64,000 nucleotides of DNA from Mastigias papua (Eukaryota; Cnidaria; Scyphozoa; Rhizostomeae; Mastigiidae), in contig OZ025276.1 in assembly GCA_964019165.1 (NCBI GenBank), positions 1,922,001 to 1,986,000 of the forward strand, read 5' to 3'. The notes beneath the pieces were generated by a model. That model did not search any database. It was not told where the DNA came from and saw nothing but the letters and a program-made list of their open reading frames with translations. The translations under genes and the position numbers were made by a program. Of the stretch, positions 35,791-47,393 are shown one piece after another; position 1 is the stretch's first letter, and every line of letters starts with the position of its first letter.

Positions 35791-37471
35791 AGATTACAAG
35801 AACTACTTACGACTGAGCGCAAACACTTTTGATGAAGTGCTATCGCTAGTAAACGACGATTTAATGAAGCAAAATATGCACCTTAGAGATTTGATACCTG
35901 CTGCAATAAAACTTGCACTGACTATTCGCTATTTGGCAACAGGACTATCATTCACAGAGTTGCAATACCAATACAGAGTTCACAAAAGTACAATAAGTAT
36001 TTTTGTCCCGAAATTTTGTGAAGCTATTATCAAAACGTATGAGAGAAGTACATGAAGGTAAGAATTGTCGATTATATATTACTGCTCATTGTCAGGGTGA
36101 TTTATATCATGTACAAAAGTAGCCTCTTTGTTTTGAGGTGATACCACAGTTGCAAAATTATTGCTTTCCGTCAAAGACGAAGATGGACACAGTAGAACAC
36201 TCGTTTGACTCATAGCACTCGGTGGAACAATGAGTTGGCCGAACTGGTAGTTGAATAGTAACTCTTGACTTGTGAACTTTAAGTAGTTCCTGTCCCTGGC
36301 TTCAATTGTACGCAACTGTTGTACGATGTATTTCCCGAATATGTCTTCTGTGTCTTCTGCCCCTTCATTTTGTTTTCGATCCAGTATGCCTATCGCCTTT
36401 TCCAACAATATTTGCCTTTTGCTTTCAGGAGACTTCTCCCTTTTCCGTTTAATCCCCAAAGGCTGCTTTGTAGACCTGGTTTCAATGGGTGACTCATTGG
36501 AATAGTCTTCTTCAGTGGACTCAAAATACTCAGACGCAGCAGTCATGTTGTCAACATTTTCATTCACAGATAAATCCTGCCAAAATGAGATTTTGAAAAG
36601 TTTCAAAACTGCAATGAAAAGGTAATATCCACGATTTTGATTTTTCATTGTTAAAGTTCTTATCATATATGGATTTAAGGTACCATCAACTGAAGATGAG
36701 TGGCTTGCAAGTGCTGAACAATTTGAGGACCAGTGGAATTTTCCAAACTGCATCGGCGCACTTGATGGAAAACATATGAACATAAATTCTGGCTCTTATT
36801 ATTTCAAGTACAAGGGGATGTTCAGTATCGTTTTGCTAGGATTGGTAGATGCTGACTATAAGTTCATCTATGTTGACATTTGGTGTAATGGTCAGATTAG
36901 CGACGGTAGGGTTTTCAGAAATTCAACATTGTCATCTGCACTGAAGGAAAATAAATTGAACATTCCAAGACCAAGAATTGTAGGCGATAGAGAAAACCTA
37001 TTACCTTATGTGGTTGTGGCAGATGACACTCTTCCATTACAGCAGCATATTATGAAACCTTATTCCAGTAGAAATTTGACAAATGAACAGCGAATTTTTA
37101 ACTATCGTCTGAGTAGAGTGAGAAGGACTGTGGAAAATGCATTTGGGATCCTAGATAACAGGTTTGGGGTGTTTTTATGACCAATAACCCTTTCTCCAGA
37201 AAATACAGAAAAGGTCACCCTGGCAATCGGTGTTCTGCATACTTACCTGAGAACAAAGTCTATGAATAGATACATGCCAATGGGCACCATGGATAAAGAT
37301 AATGAAGATGGAACGTTAAGGCTAGGTGATTGGCGAAGTGGGAACATTTTGACATCATTAAATCAGCAAGGAGCTACTAGTTATACTTTTGGAGCTAAAG
37401 AAGTTAGACTCGATTTCTGTTCATTTTTCAACAACGAAGGATGTGTACCTTGGCAAGATGGCTGCATATGA
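35791..37471 (+). pseudogene. PIF/Harbinger C transposase (one frameshift, one stop)
   Basis: Exon 1 carries NYLRLSANTFDEVLSLV, LTIRYLATGLSFTELQYQYR and FCEAIIKTYER. One base is missing near 36047, just before the donor AAG|GTAAGA. The acceptor AAG precedes GTACCATCAACTG near 36680. Exon 2 has GALDGKHMNI (Asp), ISDGRVF (Asp) and RRTVENAFGILDNRF (Glu). A TGA at 37178-37180 interrupts an otherwise continuous frame that goes on to GDWRSGN and ends at CVPWQDGCI (37471). The basic N-terminus is missing. Confidence 0.88.
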
Positions 37472-37926
37472 ACTTGTGCTACATATACTTACCAATGTTG
37501 ACTTTGTTTTTCTTGGGATGATTGTATCACGTAAAAGTGACATTGATTTGAAGTGAGGCCATTTCAATTCATACACTTGGTCTTTACCAGCTTCACTTTT
37601 GAGTGAATCTCTTTCTTTTGACAATTCTTTTGAGTAGTAGGTCCTTAAATTAGCACTTTTAGTCTTGACCTCTTCCTCTGAGAGAAAGAAAGTAGCAATT
37701 CAAAGGCTATTGTTTGTATACATGTCTCTAAACGGCAGAGATAAAAAAGGCCTTGAAAAAAGTAGGGGGTATACTTACCACTCATTCCGGTACACTGGGC
37801 TAGCTTTTTAATGCCTTCCTTTCTCGCGTTTCTGACCTTATATGTTTGTATATTTACATTCCAAAAACATTCATCCTCTTGCCAGGCAGCAATAAACGCT
37901 TCATTTTCATCAAATTGTTCCCTCAT
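36079..37926 (-). CDS. Accessory MADF/Myb-like protein of Harbinger C, three exons, intact
   Basis: Exon 1 is 37926-37779 (FIAAWQEDECFWNVNIQTY, a MADF start). Exon 2 is 37677-37493 (NLRTYYSKELSKERD, DQVYELKWPHFKSMSLLRDT). Exon 3 is 36576-36079 (acidic linker, KRKREKSPESKRQ, then the BESS-like IFGKYIVQQLRTIEARDR). Both donors read GTAAGTAT, the acceptors are CAG, and phases match. The joined frame is 276 codons with no stop. The product should be a nuclear DNA-binding partner of Harbinger transposase. I see no inactivating change, unlike its transposase. Splicing is inferred from sequence only. Confidence 0.8.
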
Positions 37927-39489
37927 GACATCTTTGGTAAACTTAAAACATAAACACTTTCATATTCAAACTTCGTGACAGAGCGGTTTCCACATTTGGC
38001 ATTGCAACATTGATGCTCTATGTTTTAGCTTGCTATGTGTTACATGTGTTGTCACTTTACCTTTGATGTTGCATTTTGGAATCGCATGTTTGTGTCAAGT
38101 CCTGTTTTGTATGCAACTCCCATGTAGTGCCAGTATCACCCTTTCCGGCACTGTTTGTCTCTGTCAATGTGTATTGTGTTCTGAAGTAGCTAATGTTTTT
38201 TGTTTAGCATACATTATGTGTAGTTGACAGTTTTAGTTGAAGTGTAGTTCTTGTAGTTACAACGATATGAAAAATCAACGGAGAGTACTTTAGGCCTAGG
38301 CCTATGGCCTGGCTTTGACATAGCATTCTGATTGGCTGAATTCCCTACGATTAATCATAGAAGTTGAACATGTTCAACTTTCAAGATTTGTCGTAGGAGC
38401 CGCTTAGATTGATCCCTGAAGGAAACAATTGTACGATTTTTCTGTTTACATTATTCGATTTATCGTGTAAGACAAATCTTTTACGATTAATCGCATAGTG
38501 TAAGCGCGGCTTTATGCAAGATGATGCAAGCAAGAGACATCATTCTTACAGTGGAAACATCTGACTCATTCTTACATTGACGAATTCTCCAGCGTCCTTT
38601 GAGTTGGCCAAATGCTCCTTCTGCAATCATTCTCACTCTGCTCAATCGATAAGTGAAATACCTTTGCTTATCTGTAATAACAGCATTACCATATGGTTTC
38701 ATAAGCCAAGGTAGAAAAGGAAATGCAGAATCCCCAATCAGGGTGAGGTAGATGTCAGTGCCACCATCCTTCTTTGAGCATTGTGGTATGAAACCTCCAT
38801 CTGAAATCTTTTGAAAAAGATGTGTGGATTGGAAGATAATGGCATCATGACTATTGCCTGGGTATCCACTGCTTGCCCATATAAATCTGTATCTTGCATC
38901 AAGTATAGCCATAACAACTATGGAATAAAAGTGTGTAAAATTATGATACTCTTTGGCATTTTCAGCACCACCTTTAGGGCACTTAATGGGTATATGACAG
39001 CCATTTACAGCCCCAAAGCAACATTGAAATTGCCACTCCTGGTCAAATGTCTCCATTATTTCCCTTAGTGAATACAAGTCCTTGGGCATATTTTTAACCA
39101 CATGATCCTTCCACAAGCAAGAGACCATAGCCTCACACACCTCCTTTACTATTACGCAAACAGTTGCCATCCCTAAACCATCAAGCTCCGCAATAGTGTG
39201 GAGATAGTCACCCCTTTCGAGTCTTCCATCCTTTATAAGTTTCCAAGAATCTAACGTACCTCATTTGTCTTTTTCGATTGCTTTCATTTTGAAGACGTTT
39301 CATTGCGTTTAATTGCAATATGAGAAGTGCTTTCTTCAAGGGTGCCATTTTGATTTTTCAAACAAGTTGGCCACAACAACCACATCTGATTACTGTCAAT
39401 TCGCTCATTCCACATTTCGCTGTCTAAAACTGAGCAATACTTTAGAGCACTCCAAGAGAGCTTATTGAGCGAATTTAATTGCATTTAAT

Positions 39490-39524
39490 TCGCTGCACTC
39501 AAAATGCACTGTCTAAACTAGGCC
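39490..39524. repeat. Right terminal inverted repeat of Harbinger D
   Basis: The end is the complement of GGCCTAGTTTAGACAGTGCA and is followed by TTA (39525-39527). It resembles the termini of the short element at 30512-31640. The matching left end was not found; the region left of 34606 is disrupted by microsatellites. Confidence 0.6.
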
Positions 39525-39527
39525 TTA

Positions 39528-40394
39528 CATGCAAGGTCAAAAGACAAGGAACAAATAACGAGATATGTGGTAAAAGTCAAAGTCTACTATCAGGCTATAA
39601 GTATCAAGTTCACTATTTCACATATGACTGCAGTTGATCAAGCATGAAGCTAAGAACACAGAATCAGAGATAAGCATTTATCTTTGATGCCCCTGTTGTG
39701 TTGTAACATTCCCCTCCCATATCCAGTGACTTGAGACAAATTTTGGTACCACAATGCAACAGGATCTCTGAAATCTGAACAGCTCAGATGACTGAGCTAC
39801 TGCACAAACATATCAGAGCTAATGTACTTTTGCATCTCTCATAGATAATAGGAGGCTAACCCCATACATTATACACCATTCGATAGCTCTTCATGTGTAC
39901 ATTCATATGCTACCCCATTTACCCCATGGGGTCATTCACTTAGTACATATGCTCTACATTGGCCAAAATTTGACCCCCCTCCCCCCTCGTATGCACATAT
40001 ACGCTTGCTACTCACCTCCCCCCTTTGTGTATGTACTCTTGGTTGTTGACCCCCCCATCTCTAAAAGAAGTTTCTAGGCATCTTAAACTACAGAGAAAGA
40101 CTGTTCAAGCTTTCACAAGACATTAAAATGATGACTTCAAATGTATGTCATGAAAAATCTATAATACTGTTCAAACAAATGGCCATGTAGGGTATAATAT
40201 GGTGCCAAAATGGTCTGGTAGGTTGACGGAACCCGAGAGGGCTAGGTAGTAGGGGCTTTCAAGTATACATAACTCATTGCATGTTTCCTATCTGGCATGC
40301 TAGAAAACGGCGAAAAACTGGGTGTTCAGCCTTGTAAATGCCACTGGTAAATGCTGCTATTATAATGGGACAAATATCGCTAGGTTTCAGTTAA
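39528..40394. other. Unassigned stretch with one dispersed-motif copy
   Basis: TACACCATTCGATAGCTCTT occurs at about 39870. Runs of C (39975-40060) are present. No gene. Confidence 0.35.
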
Positions 40395-40672
40395 TTCAAA
40401 AGTCCTAGGGGCCACTTTGCAATTTTGTACTCTGCGCTCATCTCTCATCCCCCTCTCCCCTTAAACAATGTTGGTTTTTGGAAGGAGTATATATGATAAC
40501 GGACAAATTTTCCATGTGCAATAGCATCAAGTGTCTCCTCCATCAGCCACCATTGTTCCTGGGGGAGGGGGTTGCCTGTATGGTGTAAATGTAAGGAAGT
40601 TCAGAGGAATATGGTTTGTTTTACTTTTTCCGTAAGTATTGCAAGGACTTTTGTCGACTGTTGTCTGCTATC
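40395..40672 (+). mobile_element. MITE, about 275 bp (copy 1)
   Basis: This copy shares over 90% of its sequence by eye with 48028-48300. Ends carry AAAAGTCCT and its complement AGGACTTTT (GGACTTTTGTCGACTGTTG on the right). It has no coding capacity. A mariner-type origin is possible but unproven. Confidence 0.75.
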
Positions 40673-41072
40673 AAAGTTGTGCTATAGATACTACTGAGCT
40701 GCAATCAGGTCGGAACATGGGGTTTTTGGGGGTGCTGAGTGTGATGGTGTGAAAAGTTTTCCCATAGGTCTACCCCGTGATGTCATACCAACGTCATGGT
40801 GTAGGTTTTATTGTCCTTGCCTCCTTAAAGTGCAGATAAAGGCACGTTTGCATATAGTAGTTCACATTTAAGTTGTGTTTAGCAAACTACAAGAGTGTAT
40901 GCTCTATACGACACAAAAACAAGGGGAGTTTGAATAATGTGGTGCACACAGCAAAGCACCAAGGAGGTAGCCTCGTAATCATGCAGTTCACTGTGGCTTC
41001 TAAAACGCTTTCATAATCGGTTGCCCCTGGCAGCAAAATTCGACCATAATGGTTCTCAAAGAGTGAGGTGTC
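40673..41072. other. Unassigned stretch 5' of the Tc1-like transposase
   Basis: Nothing recognisable; presumably contains the left end of the Tc1-like element, whose inverted repeats I could not pair. Confidence 0.3.
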
Positions 41073-42152
41073 ATGGCGAAATATGGTAAGATAACAGATT
41101 ACAAAAAAGCTTACGTTACCTTATTGCAACAGGAGGGTAAGGTGTCGCTTTGTCAGATTGCTACACTATGTAACATCTCTAAGTCTAGTGTCAATCACAT
41201 CTCTAAAGTGGGTATGGAGTGTAAACTGCCTAAAAAACGGACTGGTAGACCTCCAATACTCAACAGAAGAGAGAAGGATCGCTTTCTGAGAAAGTGTAAA
41301 TGTATGAGAGAACAAAATCCAACCTTGACAGTAGGGGCTATTGCAATGGAGTGTGAACTCCATCATGTCAGTACTAAGACGTTGTGTAGACTTCTCAACC
41401 AGTCTGTGTATAAGTATGTTCGGCCAAGGAGAAAAGGCATCCTCACAGCCAGTGACAAAAGGAAACGGGTTGCGTATGCAGTTAAGGCTGTAAAACATAC
41501 GACTCCAGCTTTCTGGGCAGAAGATGTTCTGCTGTACTTAGATGCAATCTCATTTGTCCACACATGAAATCCCTATGAGGATGCATTGGCACCAGCCGCC
41601 AGGGTGTGGAGAACGCCTGGTGAAGGTCTTGAGCTAACAGCAAATGGGAGGAAAGATCTCAGGGGTGGAAATATTTGTCACTATGTAGTAGGCATTTCTT
41701 TTGGGGGAGGAACAGTACTGGTTGAGGAGTATACGACAATGAACGGAAAATACTTGTCGGACTTTATCGACACAAGTTTGCATAAACTACTTATTGATTG
41801 GGCTGCTGCAAAAGGAAAGGATAAATTGCTTTTTCTTCAAGATAATGACCCGAGCCAAAACAGCGTGAAAGCAAAAGAAGCACTAAACAATATAGTGGCA
41901 GAGGTCGTTAAAAGTCTGGCAAGGTCCCCAGAATTAAACCCCATAGAGATTGTCTTTCATAATGTTAAAAGGAAGCACAGGCAAGATGCCTTAGATAATA
42001 GGATAGTAAATGAAGATGTAATTGCATTTAAGCATAGACTTGTGCACACAATGTCTACTTATGACAAAGGAATCATAGATAAAACAATAAGTAGCATGTA
42101 TAACCGATTACTTACAATGACTAAACATAGAGGGTGCCGAACGAAGTATTAA
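41073..42152 (+). pseudogene. Tc1/mariner-type transposase with one in-frame stop
   Basis: The N-terminus has two helix-turn-helix-like parts (SLCQIATLCNISKSSVNHI and LTVGAIAMECELHHVSTKTL) joined by the GRPPIL GRPR-like hook. The catalytic domain shows YLDAISFVHT (first Asp; normally LDG), LFLQDNDPSQNS (second Asp) and SPELNPIEIVFHNVK (Glu), with about 34 residues between the last two as in Tc1 elements. A TGA at 41565-41567 splits an otherwise continuous frame to 42152. The stop suggests a recently dead copy. Terminal repeats were not identified. Confidence 0.9.
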
Positions 42153-42499
42153 CTATGTTCGTGCACTTGGATACTCTTATGTAAAACTGTACACAACTTA
42201 TTTAGGACAGAGAAGATGCCTACAAATGTAAATGCTGTAACACCTACATAATACTTAGGGACTCTAATGATAGCAGAAGGGGCTCTGAGAGGCAGGGGGC
42301 TCAATACCCCCATGGCTAGTCGTTCTCATAAGTAGTATATACGTAGAGTTCTTGTCGATACTAAACCAAATACTCCATAGTTTTAAGTCTTTTCTAGGTT
42401 CCTTACCAACATGACCAATCATAGTACATATGGAGAAGATGCTGAAACCTTGAGTATTTCAAAGGAAACCGTGGGCAAGCAACTTTCTGCTGATCATAC
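42153..42499. other. Unassigned stretch 3' of the Tc1-like gene
   Basis: No feature supported. Confidence 0.3.
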
Positions 42500-45400
42500 G
42501 GTGGGTCACTGCCCGAAATTTCGTAAAAAAGTGATTCTTGAAACGTGATGTTAAGTGTTAGTTTAGGATCCTATGTCGAGGGCTATGGGGTGTAATAGTG
42601 GAAATTCAGTGATTAAGATGTTGTTTTGGTAGATTTGAAATTGGTACCCTAGTCCTTATAGCTAAAATTTCCATTGCCAATACCCTATTTATTATAGTTT
42701 GTTTCTTGGTAACCTATTATGTCACAATACACCTCTTGGTATGGGTCGAACCGTCATTTTGTGCTCTTTCTTGTCGTAGTCAGTTCTGCTTCATTGTGTC
42801 CATGGTATCTTTGTATTTTGTCCTCTTCCATTGGTTTGAAAACAATACATTTCTTTGGTATTATAATCAAGTTTGTTCTGATTGGACCATTTGCCAGCAT
42901 CGTGGCACTCATTGGCTGCATTCTGTCACGTGGCTGGTAGAATCAGCTGTTGATCTCTCCCTTGATAGCCGATTGATTACCCAGTCAGTAGTATCAGTTT
43001 GCTTTTCAATCAAATCGCCTATAGTCTGTTGTGTTCTGTAACTTTTACTTCGACTCATGGGCAAGCCAAAGTTTTGTGTATCGAAGCCGTACGTTGGGAG
43101 GAGAAAGAATAGAAATTTACGACGAAATGTGAAGAGATCTGAGGGGGAAGAGTAACGAAATTGTGTTCAGCAACTGGAAGCAAATTCGACGCATTTGGGG
43201 TAACGGAAGAGCTCTTTTCAAAGACTTCAGCGGAGATGCAAATGACTTTGAATGATGCAAGTGACTCATTTTTTATCATTCAACTTTCTTGTCTGCAAAT
43301 GTTATTTGATAAAGTTGGTTGCCCAAACTGTGGACTTATTGGGACTTTGATGTTTGATGTCCTTTACAGCCTGTCATATGGATTGTCTGTAAAAATCAGA
43401 CTCCAATGTTCCAACTGCAATGAGTTTTGTATCGAGGATTTTATGTGCAGCAGACTTGGGAAATCTGCCAGTTCAAGAGCCCCATTCGAAATTAATCTTA
43501 GATCAGTTCTCGCCTTTAGAGGCATTGGATGTGGCTTTTCTGCATTGAAAGACTGGTGTGACACAATGAACATGCCTAGTTGTATGACCTATGATATCTG
43601 TGCTGAGAGTCATTCAAAGATACAGGAAGCAAGTAAGCAAACTTCTGCAAACTACTTGAAACAACAAGAGAAAATGTACAATCAGCATACAAGGACATTG
43701 GTGTTTTTCCAGATGAACAGGGTATACTGAACATTGCTGTGTCTTTTGATGGCACATGGCAACGAAGAGGACACTCTTCACATAAGTGTGTGGCAGCTGT
43801 AAGTGATTTGCTAACAGGTCTTCCACTAGATTATGAAGTCTTATCAAATTTTTGCTTGAAATGCAAGCTTGAAGAAGGGGGTAAGTCATCAGATGAATGG
43901 AAGGAGCAACATTCAAGAAAATGTTTGAAAAACTTTGATGGCTCATCCAATGCCATGGAGGCAGAATGTGCCATAAGGATGTGGAAGAGGTCCATAGATA
44001 AAAATGGAATGAAGTACACTACTATGCTGTGTGATGGAGACAGCACGTCTTTTGATGTTGCAGGGAGGAAGTATATGGGGAAGATACTGTAATTGAAAAA
44101 GAAGACTGTATCAATCATATGTCAAAAAGAATGGGTACAGCTCTCAGGAAGTTGATTACAGAAGCAAAATCCCAAGGATTATCAATCTCAGGAAAGGGAA
44201 AGCTAACACAGCCAAAGATTTTGAAAATACAAAACTATTATGGTCGTGCCATAAAATCATTTTGACAACATAGAGGTTTTGACGAAGCGTACATTTGCCA
44301 TTTTATTGCACCTGTCTTCTACAGACAAATTTCCAAAATATCAGCAATGCCCACCAGGTGAAAAGTCATGGTGTTTTTGGCAAAGAGCACTTGCCAAGAA
44401 TGAAACACCAAGTACCCACAAAAAACACGAAACTATATCACCAGAGGTTGGAAAGTGATTAGTGCCCATTGTCCAAAGATTAGCTAATGAGGAATTGCTA
44501 AAGAGATGCCAGAGAAATAAAACTCAGAATCCAAATGAGTCTTTGCATCAGCTAATTTGGAAAGTGGCTCCTAAGACTGTCTACACTGGTAGAAATACAG
44601 TAGAAACTGCAGTTGCACTTGCACTCTGCCAGTTTTCCATGGGAAAAGGTTTTCGGCATATACTTTGTCAAATGGCTGGATTTGAAGCTGGAATCTTCTT
44701 AGACTTAGGCAGCATGAAGGCCAACAAAAGAAGGTTACAGAAAGCTGAAACAGCATCATCCTACAAGGCCAGGCAAAGAAGGAAGCAGCTCAAATTCAGC
44801 AAAACTGGTAAAGAACATAAATCAAGAGATGAAGAAGGAACTACATATGCAGCTGGTGCCTTTGATTAAGTGTATAGTAAGACTTAGACCCTTATACTGT
44901 AGGAAAAAAGAAAAAAAACTAAGGCTATTCATAGCTATTGAGGGTATTTACTTAAAGGTCCCTATTCTAGTCAAAGTCCTAGAGGTACTAGCTGATCATT
45001 ATCTTCGTAATGTTAAAAGCTGTTTTCTCAACTATAGTACTTTAACTGAGTGCACTCGAGGCAATGCACGCCATTTATTCATGTCGTCTCCAAAATTGAA
45101 TGTCTTTATATCATTTTGAAGATGAAAGAGTAGTCTATGCAATAGTGGATTGCATTTTGTGATATCATTAATGACAGAAACTTGTGAACCCTCAAAAGTA
45201 TTCAGATAACTTGCAAAATAACAAATTTGAACAATATTCTGCTGTTTGAACAATCTATCAAACCTATCAAAAAACTGATTCCTTCATTGCATTCTACACT
45301 GTATATGGATTCATTTGATATATAGGAAAGCAATATATGTTGTAGTGGGAGGAAATGGGGTATCACATCCATGGGGCACTATTTCACACTTATACCCTTG

Positions 45401-45537
45401 TTTCTATAGCAACCAAGTAGGATATGTAAATGTAGAGTCAATTTCCGGAATCTCTGTGTAATTTTACATTACACAGTAGAGTTTTGGCTTTGTACCACAA
45501 ACATATCAACAAATAGTTTTTCGGGCAGTGACCCTCC
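42500..45537 (+). mobile_element. Kolobok-like DNA transposon, 3.04 kb
   Basis: Inverted ends GGTGGGTCACTGCCCGAAA (42500) and, reversed, GGAGGGTCACTGCCCGAAA (ending at 45537) enclose a degraded transposase. The right end is followed by TTAA, the duplication expected of Kolobok; the left flank reads atac, so the target duplication is not intact. Coding sequence occupies 43057-44869, and 44870-45537 is noncoding. Confidence 0.72.
43057..44869 (+). pseudogene. Kolobok-like (Mutator-like domain) transposase, frameshifted
   Basis: It starts MGKPKFCVSKPYVGRRKNRN. After a frameshift come the zinc-ligand-like pairs CPNCG..CSNC and the segment AFRGIGCGFSALKDWCDTMNMP. The catalytic parts are SFDGTWQRRGHSSH (Asp), LCDGDSTSFD (Asp) and QNPNESLHQLIWKVAPK (Glu). 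CLKC, DGSSNAMEAECAIRMW, INHMSKRMGTALRKL and the end TTYAAGAFD fit the family order. Frameshifts lie near 43145, 43695 and 44060, with stops near 44263 and 44458. Overall length is near full size. Confidence 0.87.
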
Positions 45538-45541
45538 TTAA

Positions 45542-45998
45542 CAGTTTACCCTTGAAAATCTACTAAAAAGGCCATTTCACGTGAAATAAGGGGGAAACTG
45601 ACTACTGTACCAGATATACACAATTGTTGTACATCTGGCAGTGAATTTTTATTATTTTTTTCATATACATATTTTGCAGTAATGAAGGAAAACTGCACGG
45701 TTTACAAAATTTTTCTATCAAAAGTCACATGATCTGAGTCTTAAGTCTTCAGAAGTGTAAACCGTCAAGAAATGTCGATTTTTCTGGTACTACAGCATGT
45801 TCTACATGCTTTTAAGAGCTCCATCAGATGTACACAAACTGTGTACATCCTTTACATAGTTTAAAAACGTTAAATACATATTGTAAGAAGAAATATAGAG
45901 CATTTTTCAAGTGTAAACTGTATTTGGGATTAATTGATAAATGAATGAAAACTGAAAACTGAAACTGAAACTGTAAACCATGTAAACTGTAGCATAAA
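45542..45998. other. Unassigned stretch between Kolobok-like element and Rep locus
   Basis: AT-rich with several 'tgtacat' and 'aaactgaaactg' short repeats; no gene is supported. Confidence 0.35.
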
Positions 45999-46044
45999 TG
46001 ACAACAAGACACTGTGGGATATAGCCCGCAGTGTGTTATTGTCA
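45999..46044. promoter_or_regulatory. Stem-loop 69 bp past the Rep-like gene
   Basis: Arms of 20 nt (45999-46018 and 46025-46044) pair at 17 positions around the loop ATATAG; the inner stem is ACACTGTGGG / CCCGCAGTGT. HUH-Rep replicons nick at or next to such hairpins. A role as origin or element end is inference. Confidence 0.55.
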
Positions 46045-46112
46045 AGGCGAATTTATACAATAGCACAGATTCCATAAAGACTGTGGGGGGCTATTATACC
46101 TACTACTACCTA

Positions 46113-47387
46113 TCATTCTACCATGTCGAGCATAAGGTGTGCAAACCAAGTGCTGCATGGTGTCACTGTCTTTTGAGAAGAAATGGGAATCTGATGGAAA
46201 AAGTGAAACTTTCTCCATCTGACATCCATTATTTCTGTCTCTCTCTCATCAATACTGGAGCCTTTGATAAAGAATATAGGAGACTTGGACGTGGCAAAAA
46301 CTGGAGTGTCGCTGGTAAACTCAATATCCCTAGCATAGGTGGTGTTAGGTGCAGCGTAATGGACGATGTGGCCTTCTAACAACAATAGCATGTCATTCCA
46401 AGGTAAGATAGCTGTAGTATACCGAAAGTCATTCAAAACGATACCTTCTTTGTCTTCAACCCCTAGCCACGCATACGAACAAGTCGCAGGTGAAAGGAAA
46501 GTGTTTATAAATAACATGTAAGGGGTCAAGAATGAATGTTTTGACACAGTTCGCTGGACCCGTAATATATATATTACGGCCCTTCCCCCGACCCATGGTG
46601 AGTAATGTAATAATGACATCAGCAGATATGCTTTGCTGAATGCCATTGCTACAGAGAAGCTGCTTGGCACACTGCAACCACTCACCTTGACAGACACACG
46701 CATTATTATAGGCCTTTTGAGGAGATCAGTGCGGGACATTGACCTCCTGTCCAACGTTTGCTGCGCCCTTTCCATTGACCATACAGAATGTATGAGTTCG
46801 TTCACTCTTTTTTCACCTCAATTCAATACAAACTCATACAGCCTGCTGTCACCATTCGTTTTTCTCTTTTTTGCCAGGGCAAGGAGATGTAACTTGGAGT
46901 CAATGCTGTAGGAGACAATGATGTTGGAGACCTCCAAGGTACTAAGCCGTTTCTTCTGTGCATCTTTGCCTTTCTTATGCGACGAACGGTTCTGTATTGC
47001 CGAAGATGTCTTAGGGACAGCACTTGCAGCTGGGTGATTCTCGCTTCTCAGACCCTGGGTATCCTGCTTTGTCATATACTGGTAAGCTGGATGATACCCA
47101 GAGTGACCTGAGACATTAACAACAATATGTCCATGCTCCTGGAGATATTTCTTAACTTTCTTCCAGCTCTGAAGCTTGCTCAAAAGAACACACAAATGAA
47201 AATGGACACCCACATCCATATGATGTTCCATGCAACATGCCCATTGAATGATGAGAGCTGTTGTTACAGCTTGGAAAGCAGTTGTTACAATTTTTGCGAA
47301 GGACTCACGATTGAACCTTACTGTATCTGCTTGACTATATGTTAGCAGATACACTTTTCTAACTTCATTGTTATTTAGTTGAGCCAT
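46113..47387 (-). pseudogene. Rep-like protein: HUH endonuclease plus SF3 helicase (degraded, possible endogenous viral element)
   Basis: The minus frame from ATG at 47387 has VYLLTYSQAD (Rep motif I-like), GVHFHLCVLL (the His-hydrophobic-His metal site) and YQYMTKQD (motif III with Tyr and Lys). A Lys-rich linker follows. After a TGA at 46818-46820 in the same frame comes a superfamily-3-type ATPase: GPANCVKT (Walker A; Val where Gly is usual), WLGVEDKEGIVLNDFR (Walker B region), DTPVFATSKSP (motif C region, sensor Asn not obvious) and VRWRKFHFFHQIP. The Walker A part is in another frame, implying two compensating shifts near 46680 and 46500. It would be an initiator of rolling-circle replication, as in CRESS-DNA viruses and parvoviruses. 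Defects make it inactive. Confidence 0.85.
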
Positions 47388-47393
47388 TATGAT

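Larger units (their letters stand above)
35723..38511 (+). mobile_element. PIF/Harbinger element C, 2.79 kb
   Basis: The ends AGCCACGTTTACACTATGCG and, reversed, AGCCGCGCTTACACTATGCG include a GATTAATCG repeat. Flanks are TAA (35720-35722) and TTA (38512-38514). Removing the element and one triplet restores the reading frame of Harbinger D. It encodes a plus-strand transposase and a minus-strand accessory gene, whose last exon lies in the transposase intron. Confidence 0.9.
35560..39250 (-). pseudogene. PIF/Harbinger D transposase, split by Harbinger C
   Basis: Reading leftwards from about 39230: LERGDYLHTIAELDGLGMA, VCVIVKEVCEAM, then GAVNGCHIPI, in which Asn replaces the first catalytic Asp. 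Next come YPGNSHDAII (second Asp), LIGDSAFPFLPWLMKPYG, YRLSRVRMIAEGAFGQLKGRW (Glu) and MMSLACIILH at 38517. Harbinger C interrupts here. From 35719 the frame resumes as ICIDLSDTCLNGWD and runs to the stop at 35560-35562. The Asp-to-Asn change alone should abolish activity. Confidence 0.88.

Noticed and set aside
46556..46580. CGTAATATATATATTACGG inside the Rep-like gene resembles an expanded virus origin nonanucleotide (TAATATTAC)
   Set aside because: It encodes the conserved residues just before Walker A (RNIYITGPANC) in the helicase frame, so coding constraint explains it; no flanking stem typical of an origin is present.
46113..47387. Helitron RepHel
   Set aside because: The ATPase resembles the SF3 type (GPANC Walker A), not the Pif1-type SF1 helicase of Helitrons, and the nuclease is short with a single Tyr motif.
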